Of a DNA stretch of 64,000 nt, positions 20,394 through 30,100 are shown piece by piece. Positions within the stretch are counted from its first letter, which is position 1, and each line of letters starts with the position of its first letter. The DNA lies in contig NZ_JAIQDG010000017.1 of NCBI RefSeq assembly GCF_020037125.1, positions 124,001 to 188,000 of the forward strand, written 5' to 3'. This DNA is from Myxococcus sp. RHSTA-1-4 (lineage in GTDB: Bacteria > Myxococcota > Myxococcia > Myxococcales > Myxococcaceae). A model generated the notes under the pieces. It was not told where the DNA came from. It saw only the letters and a program-made list of their open reading frames with translations, and ran no database searches. A program made the position numbers and the translations under genes.

Positions 20394-22211
20394 ATGATTC
20401 TCTATGACGAGCACGCACTCTCTGCGATTCCGTGGCCTGAGACACCGGAGGGGCGGTTCGCTCGCGACTATCTGAGCCCGCTGCTGCGCGAGGGCAGCAC
20501 GGCCTTCGTGTCGGACCGGACGACGTACCGCGTCGTCGGCATGGACGGGTTGCTCATCCCCGTGGCCATCAACGACGCGGAGTACGACAACTCGCCGCTG
20601 TTCTCCAACTTCGCCCGCTACATCACCGTCCAGCTCGCGATGATGGACGCGAGGAACTGGGGCGGCGCGTCCGGGTGGGCCATCCGCCGCGTGCTCCGGA
20701 GCCTGGGGCTGATGCTCAAGGCCGCGCGCATCGACCGGTGCGTCTACGTGGACCACTGGCTGGTGCTGCGCAACCTGGGCGCCATGCTGACGCCGGAGCA
20801 GGTGCGGCGGCTCACGGGCTTCCTGGCCGAGCGCTTCCCCGGGCACGCCATCGTCTTTCCGTCGGTGAACCCGGCCACGCACTCGCCACTGCTCAACAAC
20901 CTCCGGGCGGAGGGCTACGGCTTCATCTACGCGTTCCACACGCGGATGCTCCTGCCCTTCAAGGCCGAGCTGAGCCGCCAGGTGCGGGAGAACCACCGCC
21001 GGGACGCGCGGCTCCTGGAGACGGCCGGCTACAAGCTGGTGGACGGCGCCGACCTGCCGGGCTGTGCGCCCCGGCTGCTGGAGCTGTACCGCGCGCTGAA
21101 CGAGGAGAAGTACTCGACGAACCTGCGAGTCACGGAGAAGTTCTTCGAGCACGCGCTGAGAGACCGCACGCTCCGCTTCCGCGTGGCGGTGAAGGATGGC
21201 CGCATCGACGGGTTCTACGCCTTCACGGTGAATGACGACGTCGTCTTCTCTCCCTGGTTCGGGTACGACCTGAGCCTCCCGCAGGAGCTCGGCCTGTACC
21301 GGGGGCTCGTGTATCAGCTCATGCAGGAGGCGATGGAGCACGGGCTGACCGTCGAGCTGGGCGCCGGCGCGGACGAGTTCAAGAGCCGGCGCGGCGACAA
21401 GCCGGTGCCCCGCTACAACGCCGTCCATACCGGCCACCTGCCCGCGTGGCGGCGCGCGGGGTGGCGGCTGCTCCAGCGCTTCGCCAACGAGGCCCTGCTG
21501 CCGTCGTCGAAGTCGTACCTGCGGAGCATCGACGGTGACGGGGTGGTGGGCTTCGACCGCATGCCCGAGGTCTTCACGCCGCCCACCGGCCTCAGCCCTC
21601 GCGAGGCGGCGGAGTCCCTGCGCCAGGAGCTGGCCTCGCTGGAGCGAGCGCTGGAGGAGGCCTCCGCCCTGGAGGGCGAGGCCCTGGCCCGGGCCCTCAC
21701 CCCGTTGTCGCAGAAGCTCCACAACTGGCCGCAGCCCCCGAAGCGGGTGGTGGAGCTGCGCGGGCGGCTGGAGGCGCTGGAGCAACGCCAGCGGCGCAAG
21801 GCCAGCGCTCCCGAGGAGAAGACCTCGCCCGTGGAGGAGGCCCAGCGCCTGCTCGCGGGCGCGGCGCGGCTGGGAGACACCTCCCTGGTGGCCCAGCACC
21901 TGGGGGACGCCTCGTCGCGGCACCTGAAGGACGTGGTGGACTGTCTGAAGCAGCACGCCGGCAGCGCCGCCGTGGTGCTGACCGCCATGCGTGGAGAGAA
22001 GGTGGTGCTCGTCACCGCGGCGACGCAGGCGCTGCTCCAGCGCGGCGTGGACGCCGGCCAGCTCATGGCGCATGTCGCGCCGGCCGTGGACGGGAAGGGC
22101 GGCGGCGCGCCGGAGGTGGCCTGGGGCGGGGGCTCGCGCCCCGACGGCATCCAGGCGGCGCTGGATGCGGCGCGGCGGTACCTCGATGAGCGCCTCGGTA
22201 GGACGGCCTGA
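20394..22211 (+). CDS. FemX-like GNAT protein fused to AlaRS C-Ala (DHHA1) domain, copy 1
   Basis: Residues 1-400 look like a double-GNAT, FemABX-type transferase: AYKLVDG region, LYRALNEEKY, then VAVKDGRIDGFYAF and LGLYRGLVYQL...VELGAGADEFKSRRG. Residues 405-500 are helical/coiled-coil. Residues about 510-605 match the alanyl-tRNA synthetase C-terminal DHHA1/C-Ala domain: VDCLKQHAGS, KVVLVTAAT, GVDAGQLMAHVAP and GKGGG at 567-571 followed by P. C-Ala binds the tRNA elbow, so the fusion suggests an aminoacyl-tRNA-dependent transferase. A close tandem paralogue follows. The shared MxLYDE N-terminus fixes the start. Confidence 0.75.
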   Translation: MILYDEHALSAIPWPETPEGRFARDYLSPLLREGSTAFVSDRTTYRVVGMDGLLIPVAINDAEYDNSPLFSNFARYITVQLAMMDARNWGGASGWAIRRVLRSLGLMLKAARIDRCVYVDHWLVLRNLGAMLTPEQVRRLTGFLAERFPGHAIVFPSVNPATHSPLLNNLRAEGYGFIYAFHTRMLLPFKAELSRQVRENHRRDARLLETAGYKLVDGADLPGCAPRLLELYRALNEEKYSTNLRVTEKFFEHALRDRTLRFRVAVKDGRIDGFYAFTVNDDVVFSPWFGYDLSLPQELGLYRGLVYQLMQEAMEHGLTVELGAGADEFKSRRGDKPVPRYNAVHTGHLPAWRRAGWRLLQRFANEALLPSSKSYLRSIDGDGVVGFDRMPEVFTPPTGLSPREAAESLRQELASLERALEEASALEGEALARALTPLSQKLHNWPQPPKRVVELRGRLEALEQRQRRKASAPEEKTSPVEEAQRLLAGAARLGDTSLVAQHLGDASSRHLKDVVDCLKQHAGSAAVVLTAMRGEKVVLVTAATQALLQRGVDAGQLMAHVAPAVDGKGGGAPEVAWGGGSRPDGIQAALDAARRYLDERLGRTA

Positions 22212-22286
22212 CGCGCGGGCCCGCGGACACCCTTGAACGGGCGCTCTCCGGGCGCCTCCACCTCCTCGACTGACTCCGCACGCACC

Positions 22287-24134
22287 ATGAACCTCTACGA
22301 CGAGCGCGACATCACCTCCGCCCCGTGGCCGGACACGGAGGCGGGGCGCAGGGCCCGGGACTTCCTCGTCCCCCTCTTCCAGCAGGGCGCCATGGCGTTC
22401 TTCTCGGAGCGGACCACCTTCCGGCTCGTCGAGCTGGACGGGCTGCTCCTGCCCCTCTCCATCAACGACGCGGAGTACGGCAACACGGGCGCCTTCTCCC
22501 TCTTCGCCCGCTACATCACCAACCAGCGCGCGGCCATCGCGGACAACGAGGGCTTCGGGCCCGTCGCCAGGCGGGTGGTCAGCCGCGTCCTTCAGGGGCT
22601 GGGTGGGGTGCTCAAGGCCTCGCGAATCAACAAGTGCATCTTCGTGGACAACTGGCCCACGCTGCGCAACACCACGCCGCTGCTGTCCGCCGACCAGGTG
22701 CGGCGCCTCACGCGCTTCCTCACGGAGCGCTTCCCCGGACATGCCATCGCCTTCCCGGCGCTGAGCCCCGCCACGCACGCGCCGCTGCTCGACACGCTGA
22801 CGGAGTGTGGCTACTCCGCCCTCTACACGCCCTACACCCGGATGGGGCTCGCCCACGGGGAGGAAATCCACCGCAAGGTGCGGGAGAACCGCCGCCGGGA
22901 TGCGCGGTTGCTGGAGACGTCCGGCTACCAGCTCGTGGATGCCCGGGACGTGCCCGGCTGCGCCCCCCGGCTGGCGGAGCTGTACCGGATGCTCAACCGG
23001 GAGAAGTACCGGACGAACCCCGACGTCCGCCCCGAGTACTTCGAGGCCGCCCTGCGCGGCGGGCCGATTCACCTCCGCGCGCTGGTGAAGGACGGGCGAA
23101 TCGACGTGTTCTACGGCATCTCCGTGGTGGGAGATGTCCTCTGGTCGCCCGTCGCCGGGTATGACCTCGGCGTTCCCCGCGAGGTCGGGCTGTACCGCAT
23201 CCTCAACAGCCTGCTGCTGAAGGAGGCCGTGGACCGGGGCGTGGCCATCGAGACGGGGGCCGGCGCGGACGAGTTCAAGAGCCTGCGCGGTGACAGGCCG
23301 CTTCCCCGCTACTGCATCGTCTACACCGACCACCTGCTCCCGCACCGCAAGGCGGGGTGGAGGTTGTTGCAGCGCTTCGCCAACGGCTCGCTGCTGCCGG
23401 CCGCCCGGGGCTACCTGCGCCGTATCGACGGGGACGCGGTGGTGGGCTTCGACGCCATCCCCCAGCGCTTCGTCCCTCCGTTCATGAGCCCCGGGGAATC
23501 GGTGGAGCTCCTGCGCAAGGACCTGGAGGCGATGGAGGCCGAGCTGGAGGAAATCCCCCGGCTGGAGCGGCGGGAGCGGGCCGGCCGCCTCGCCGCGCTC
23601 GCGAAGAAGCTGGAGGACTGGCCCCCTCCCCTTCCGCCGCGCTTGTCGGAGCTTCGCGAGAAGCTCGGGCACATGACGCAGCGGCTGAACGAGGAGAAGC
23701 CCGGCCGGAGCAGGGAGGCCACGAAGGCCCGGCGGGCGGAGCTGGCCCGCTCGCTCATCGCGAGCGCGATGAAGCTGGGGGACGCCACGCTCGTGGTCAG
23801 CCACCTGGGGGAGGCTCCCGTGGAGCAGCTTCGCGCCGTCGCCAGCGCGGTCCGCGAGGCCGCCGCGTCCTCCGCGGTGGTGCTCACGGGCACGCAGGGC
23901 GGCAAGGTGGTGATGTTCGCCGCGGCGGCGCCGGAGCTGTGTGCGCGCGGCGTGGACGCGGGGGCGCTCCTGGCCCAGGTGACACCGGTCGTGGAGGGAC
24001 GTGCCGAGGGCGGACCGGAGCTGGCCTGGGGCGAGGGAACGCGCCGCGAGGGCGTGGACGCGGCGCTTGAGGCGGCGCGGCAGTTCCTCCAGGCCCGTCT
24101 GGGCGGTGAACCCCGAGAGGTAGGTGGAAGATGA
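22287..24134 (+). CDS. FemX-like GNAT protein fused to C-Ala domain, copy 2
   Basis: This 615-residue paralogue of the preceding protein shares the start MNLYDERD, the GNAT blocks (LYRMLNREKYRTNPDV, LVKDGRIDVFYGI, IETGAGADEFKSLRG) and the helical linker. Its C-terminal C-Ala-like domain keeps KVVMFAAAA, ARGVDAGALLAQV and LAWGEGT, but the GKGGG loop has become GRAEG (571-575), so tRNA contacts may differ or be lost. It overlaps the NRPS start by four bases (ATGA), giving tight co-translation. The two copies may act on different acceptors or form a heterodimer; that is inference. Confidence 0.75.
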   Translation: MNLYDERDITSAPWPDTEAGRRARDFLVPLFQQGAMAFFSERTTFRLVELDGLLLPLSINDAEYGNTGAFSLFARYITNQRAAIADNEGFGPVARRVVSRVLQGLGGVLKASRINKCIFVDNWPTLRNTTPLLSADQVRRLTRFLTERFPGHAIAFPALSPATHAPLLDTLTECGYSALYTPYTRMGLAHGEEIHRKVRENRRRDARLLETSGYQLVDARDVPGCAPRLAELYRMLNREKYRTNPDVRPEYFEAALRGGPIHLRALVKDGRIDVFYGISVVGDVLWSPVAGYDLGVPREVGLYRILNSLLLKEAVDRGVAIETGAGADEFKSLRGDRPLPRYCIVYTDHLLPHRKAGWRLLQRFANGSLLPAARGYLRRIDGDAVVGFDAIPQRFVPPFMSPGESVELLRKDLEAMEAELEEIPRLERRERAGRLAALAKKLEDWPPPLPPRLSELREKLGHMTQRLNEEKPGRSREATKARRAELARSLIASAMKLGDATLVVSHLGEAPVEQLRAVASAVREAAASSAVVLTGTQGGKVVMFAAAAPELCARGVDAGALLAQVTPVVEGRAEGGPELAWGEGTRREGVDAALEAARQFLQARLGGEPREVGGR

Positions 24135-27100
24135 CGCTGACTCCCGATGAGAAGCGGGCCCGGCTCGCGCGGCTGCTGCGTGAGAAGGCCCGCAGGTCCC
24201 GGCGGGCGCCTCCCTCCTTCTCCCAGGAGCGGATGTGGTTCCTGGAGCAGTGGAACCCCGGCAGCGCCCTCTTCAACATGCCCGTGGTGGTGCGGCTGTC
24301 CGGTGAGCTCCACCTGGAGGCGCTGGAGCGCGGCCTCCAGCAGCTCGTGGACCGGCACGAGGCGCTGCGCACCACCCTCACCGTGGAGGAGGGGCTCCCC
24401 GTCCAGTGCATCTCCACCGGCATGGAAGTGCCTCTGGAGGTGGTGGAGCTCCCGGAGGCGCTGGCCTGGGAGCGCATCTCCACCGAGGCGCGGCGGCCGT
24501 TCGACCTGGAGCGGGGGCCCCTGCTGCGCACCGTGCTGCTCCGGCTCGCCCCGGACGCGCACCTGCTCCTGGTGAACACGCACCACATCGTCACCGACGC
24601 CTGGTCCCTGGGGGTGCTCGTGCGCGAGCTGGCCGCCGTGTATCAGGCCTTCGCCGAGGGGCAGCCCTCGCCGCTGGCGCCGCTGCCGCTCCAGTACGCG
24701 GACTACGCCGCGTGGCAGCGCGAATGGCTGCGGGGCCCGGTGCTGGAGGAGCAGCTCGCCTGGTGGCGCTCCCGGTTGGACCCCAAGGCCCGCCTGGAGC
24801 TGCCCGCCGACAAGCCGCGTCCCGCCGTGCTCGGCTCGCGCGGAGAGCGGCAGGTGCGGATGCTGTCCCCGGCGCTCACCGAGGCGCTCAAGGCCCTGGG
24901 CCAGCGCGAGGGGAAGACGCTCTTCGTCGTCCTGTTGGCCGCCTTCAAGGCGCTCCTGTACCGCTACACGGGGCAGACGGACCTGACGGTCGGCTCGCTC
25001 ATCGCGGGCCGCAACCGCGCCGACCTGGAAGGACTCATCGGGCTGTTCATCAACGCCCTGGCCCTGCGCACCCAGATGTCGGGGGACACCTCGTTCCGCG
25101 CGTTGCTGGAGGCCGTGCACGAGACGACGCTCCAGGCCTATGCGCGCCAGGACGTGCCTTTCGAGAAGCTGGTGGAGGCGCTCAAGGTGGAGCGCAGCTC
25201 CAGCCACCTGCCGCTGTTCCAGGTGATGCTCGTCCTGCAGAACTCGCCCCTGCCGCCGCTTCGAGCCCGCGGGCTGGTGATGGACGCGCTGCCCGTCGAC
25301 ACGAAGACGACGAAGCACGACCTCACGCTGTACGCCATCGAGCTGCCCCAGGGCTTGCGGCTCAGCGCGGAGTACAGCACGGACCTGTTCGAGGCCCCGA
25401 CGATGGCGCGCCTCCTGGGCCACCTGGAGACGCTGCTGGCCGGTGCCGTGGAGGACCCGAACCGGCGCCTCGCGGAGCTGCCGCTGTTGACCGGCCCGGA
25501 GCGCCACCAGCTCCTGCGCGAGTGGAGCGGCGAGCACTTCGACCTCCCGCGTGAGGCCTGCATCCACACCCTCATCGAGGCCCAGGTCCGGCGCACGCCC
25601 GACGCGGTGGCGCTTTCCTTCGAGGGCTCGCGCCTCACGTACGCGGAGCTGGACGCGCGCGCGAATCAGCTCGCGTGGCACCTGCGCTCGCTGGGCGTGG
25701 GCCCGGAGGTGCGCGTCGGCCTGTGTCTGGAACGCTCCCTGGAGATGGTGGTGGCCCTGCTGGCCACCCTCAAGGCCGGTGGCGCCTATGTGCCGCTGGA
25801 CCCGGCATACCCCTCGCAGCGCCTGACGTGGATGCTGGAGGACGCGCGGCCCGCGGTGCTGCTCGCACAGGAGCGGTTGCTGCCGCGCCTTCCTCCGCAC
25901 GAGGCCCGGGTGGTGCTCGTGGACTCCGGCTGGGACGTGGTGGCCCTCCAGCCGCGGCACGCTCCTCCTCCCACGGCCAGCTCCGGCGGCCTCGCGTACG
26001 TCATCTTCACCTCGGGCAGCACCGGCCGCCCCAAGGGGGCGATGAACGAGCATGGCCCGGTGGTCAACCGCCTGCTGTGGATGCAGCGGGAGTACGGGCT
26101 GACGCCAGCGGACACCGTGCTTCAGAAGACGCCGTTCAGCTTCGATGTATCCGTGTGGGAGTTCTTCTGGCCGCTGATGGTGGGGGCGCGGCTGGTGGTG
26201 GCGAAGCCGGGCGGGCACCAGGAGCCGGCGTACCTCGCGCGCCTCATCGCGGAGGAGGGCGTCACCACGCTGCACTTCGTGCCCTCCATGCTCCAGGTGT
26301 TCCTGGAGGAGCCGGGGCTGGAGCGCTGCGCGTCGCTGAAGCGCGTGGTGTGCAGCGGCGAGGCCCTGCCGCTGGACCTGGCCGAGCGCTGCCTCGAGCG
26401 GCTGCCCGGCGCGGGGCTGCACAACCTCTACGGCCCCACCGAGGCCGCGGTGGACGTCACCTATTACCCGTGCGTGCCGGGCGAGCCGCGCCGCTCGGTG
26501 CCCATTGGCCGCCCCGTGGCCAACACGCAGATTCGCCTGCTGGATGCGAACCTGCGCCCGGTGCCCATCGGCGTGTCGGGCGAGCTGTTCATCGGCGGCG
26601 TGCAGGTGGGGCGCGGCTACCTGGGCCGTCCGGAGCTGACGGCGGAGCGCTTCATTCCGGACCCCTTCATCGACACGCCGGGCGCGCGGCTGTACCGCAC
26701 CGGCGACGTGGCGCGCTGGCTGCCGGATGGCGCCATCGAGTACCTGGGCCGGGCCGACTTCCAGGTGAAGGTGCGCGGCCTGCGCATCGAGCTGGGTGAA
26801 ATCGAGGCCGTGCTGGAGCAGCACCCCTCCGTGCGGCAGGCGGTGGTGGTGGCGCGCGAGGACGGGGGCGGGGACAAGCGGCTGGTGGCCTACGTCGCGG
26901 GGCGGGGCGAGGCGGGCGCGGTGGACCCCGAGGCACTGCGGGCGCTGATGCAGGCGAAGCTGCCCGAGTACATGGTGCCCTCGGCCCTCGTGGTGCTGGA
27001 CGCGCTTCCGCTCAGCCCCAACGGCAAGGTGGACCGCAAGGCCCTGCCCGCGCCGGAATTGGAGCGCGCGCGCGAGGGACATGTGGCTCCGGCCACTCCC

Positions 27101-30100
27101 ACCGAGGTGGAGGTGGCCGCGCTCTTCGGCGAGCTGCTCGGCGTGGAGCGCGTGGGCGCGCGGGATGACCTCTTCAAGCTGGGCGGCAACTCGCTGATGG
27201 CCACGCGCGTCCTCGCCCGCCTGCGCGCGCGCTTCGGTGTGGAGCTGCCCCTTCGCGCCCTGTTCCAGCACTCCACCGTCCAGCAGGTCGCGAGGCTGGT
27301 GGATGAGGCCCGGGCCCGCGTGGCGCCCGCACCGGAGCGCATTCCCGCGCCGGAGCAGCGGCGCCGCCTGCCCGTCATCTCCCTGCGCGCCGATTCGTTG
27401 CCCCCGGGCCTGGAGACCCCGGCAGCGGCAGGCGAGGCGCCGCTCACGGACGAGGAGCGGCACCGCCTGCTGGTGGAGTGGAATGACACGGCCGCGGACT
27501 TCCCCCGTGAGACGTGCCTGCACCAGCTCGTGGAGGCCCAGGCCCGCGAGACTCCCGAGGCCGTTGCGGTGGTGGCGGGCTCCACGCGCCTCACCTACGC
27601 GGAGCTGGAGGCGCGCGCCAACCGGCTCGCCTGGCGCCTGCGTGAGCTGGGCGTGGGGCCCGAGGTGCGCGTCGGCCTGTGCGTGGAGCGCACGGCGGAC
27701 ATGGTGGTGGGGATGCTCGGCATCCTCAAGGCGGGTGGTGCCTACGTGCCGCTGGACCCCACGTACCCGCGGGAGCGCCTGGCCTTCCTGCTCGAGGACG
27801 CGCAGGGGCCCGCGCTCGTCGCCCACTCGCACCTGCTCGCGGCGCTGCCTCCGCACGCCGCCACGCCGGTGTGCCTGGACACGGACGCGGAGGCCCTGGC
27901 GCTTCAGCCCTCGACACAGCCTCCGGTCGCGGCGCTGCCGGAGAACATCTCCTACCTCATCTACACGTCGGGCAGCACGGGCCGCCCCAAGGGCGTGGCC
28001 ATTCCGCACCGCGCCGCCGTGGCGTTCCTCTCCTGGGCGCACGGCGTCTTCTCCGCGGAGGAGCTGGGCGGTGTGCTGGCCGGCACCTCGCTCAACTTCG
28101 ACCTCTCCGTGTTCGAGGTCTTCGCCCCGCTGAGCCGTGGCGGCAGCGTCATCGTCGCCCGCAATGCGCTGGCGCTGGCGGAGCTGCCCCACGCGTCGGA
28201 GGTGACCCTCGTCAACACCGTGCCCTCCGCCATGGCCCAGTTGCTGCGGCTGGGCGCGCTGCCCGCCTCGGTGCGCACCGTCAACCTCGCCGGAGAGCCG
28301 CTCCCGGCGCCCCTGGCGCGAGAGGTGTACGAGGTGCCCACCGTGCGGCGCCTCTACGACCTCTATGGCCCGTCGGAGGACACCACCTACTCCACCTTCT
28401 CGTTGGTGAAGCCCGGGGAGCCGCCCCTCATCGGCCGCCCCATCTCCAACACCCGCGCCTACGTGCTGGACGAGCACCTGCAACCGGTGCGCGTGGGCGC
28501 GCCCGGCGAGCTGTACCTGGCGGGCTCGGGGCTGGCGCGGGGCTACCTCCATCGCCCGGAGCTGACGGCGGAGCGCTTCCTCCCGGACCCCTTCGGTCCG
28601 CCGGGCTCGCGCATGTACAAGACGGGAGACCGGGTGCGCTACCGGCCGGACGGTGAGCTGGAGTACCTGGGCCGCAACGACTTCCAGGTGAAGGTGCGCG
28701 GCTTCCGCATCGAGCTGGGCGAGGTGGAGGCCCGGCTCCAGGCCCAGCCGGGCGTGCGCGAGGCCGTGGTGGTGGCGCGCGAGGACGGCCCTGGAGGTCA
28801 GCGCCTCGTCGCGTACGTGGCGGGCGAGGCGGGACAGACGCTCGAAATCAGCGCCCTGCGCGAGGGACTTCGCGCCACGCTGCCCGAGTACATGGTGCCC
28901 TCGGCCTTCGTGGTGCTGGAGGCCCTGCCGCGCAACTCGAATGGCAAGGTGGACCGCAAGGCGCTGCCCGTGCCCCTCAATGAGCGCACCAGCCTCCGGC
29001 CCTATGAGGCACCGCGCACGCCCACGGAGGAGTTGCTGGCGGGGCTGTGGCGCCAGGTGCTCGGCCTGGAGCGCGTGGGCGTGAAGGACCACTTCTTCGA
29101 GCTGGGCGGCCACTCGCTGCTGGCCACGCAGGTGGTGGCCCGGCTGCGCACGGCGCTGCGGACGGAAGTGCCCATGCAGGCCTTCTTCGAGGCGCCCACG
29201 CTGGAGGCGTTGGCCCGGCGGGTCGACGCCGCCCGCGGCGATGGCGAGGCCACGCCCGTGGTGCCCCCGCTGCTGCCGGTGCCGAGGACGACGGGCGCGC
29301 TGCCGGTGTCCTTCGCCCAGCAACGCCTGTGGCTGCTGGACCGGCTGGAGCCCGGAAGCACCGCGTACATCATCCTCGCGGCGCTGCGCCTCCAGGGGGC
29401 GCTGGACGTGCGCGCGCTGGTGCTCGCCTTCCAGGCGCTGCACGAGCGGCACGAGAGCCTGCGCACCGTCTTCGGCGAGGACGCGCAGGGCCCCACCCAG
29501 GTCATCCTCCCCGCCGGGCCGCCGGACATGGGACTGGTGGACCTGCGGGAGCTGCCCGAGCCGGAGCGCGAGGCCGAGGCGCGCGCGCTGGCGGCCGATG
29601 AGGCCCAGCGGCCCTTCAACCTGGAGAAGGGCCCGCTGGTGCGCGCCCTGCTGCTGCGGCTGAGCGAGCAGCACCACCTGCTGGTGGTGTCGATGCACCA
29701 CATCATCTCGGACGGTTGGTCCTCGGCGGTGCTCATCCGCGAGCTGTCCGCGCTCTACGAGGCCTTCTCACGGGGCGAGGAGCCCCGTCTGCCGCCGCTG
29801 CCCGCGCAGTACGCGGACTACGCGGTGTGGCAGCGCCAGTGGCTGAAGGGCGAGGTGGTGGAGTCCCAGCTCGACTGGTGGCGCCAGCAGCTCACCGGGG
29901 CGCCGTCCCTGCTGGAGCTGCCCACGGACCGGCCGCGCCCGGAGGTGCTCTCTCCGAGAGGCGGCCGCGTGCCGGTGCAGCTGGGCGAGCCTGTGTCCAC
30001 GGCGCTCAAGGCCCTGTGCCACCGCGCGGGCGTGACGCCCTTCATGGCCCTGCTGGCGGGCTTCGTGGCGCTGCTGTCCCACGAGTCGGGACAGCCCGAC

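Noticed and set aside
20385-29701. Very long open frames on the minus strand opposite the GNAT and NRPS genes
   Set aside because: They arise from GC-rich third positions of the plus-strand genes; translations are low-complexity in Arg, Gln, His and Val and match no family, while the plus-strand products have clear motifs.
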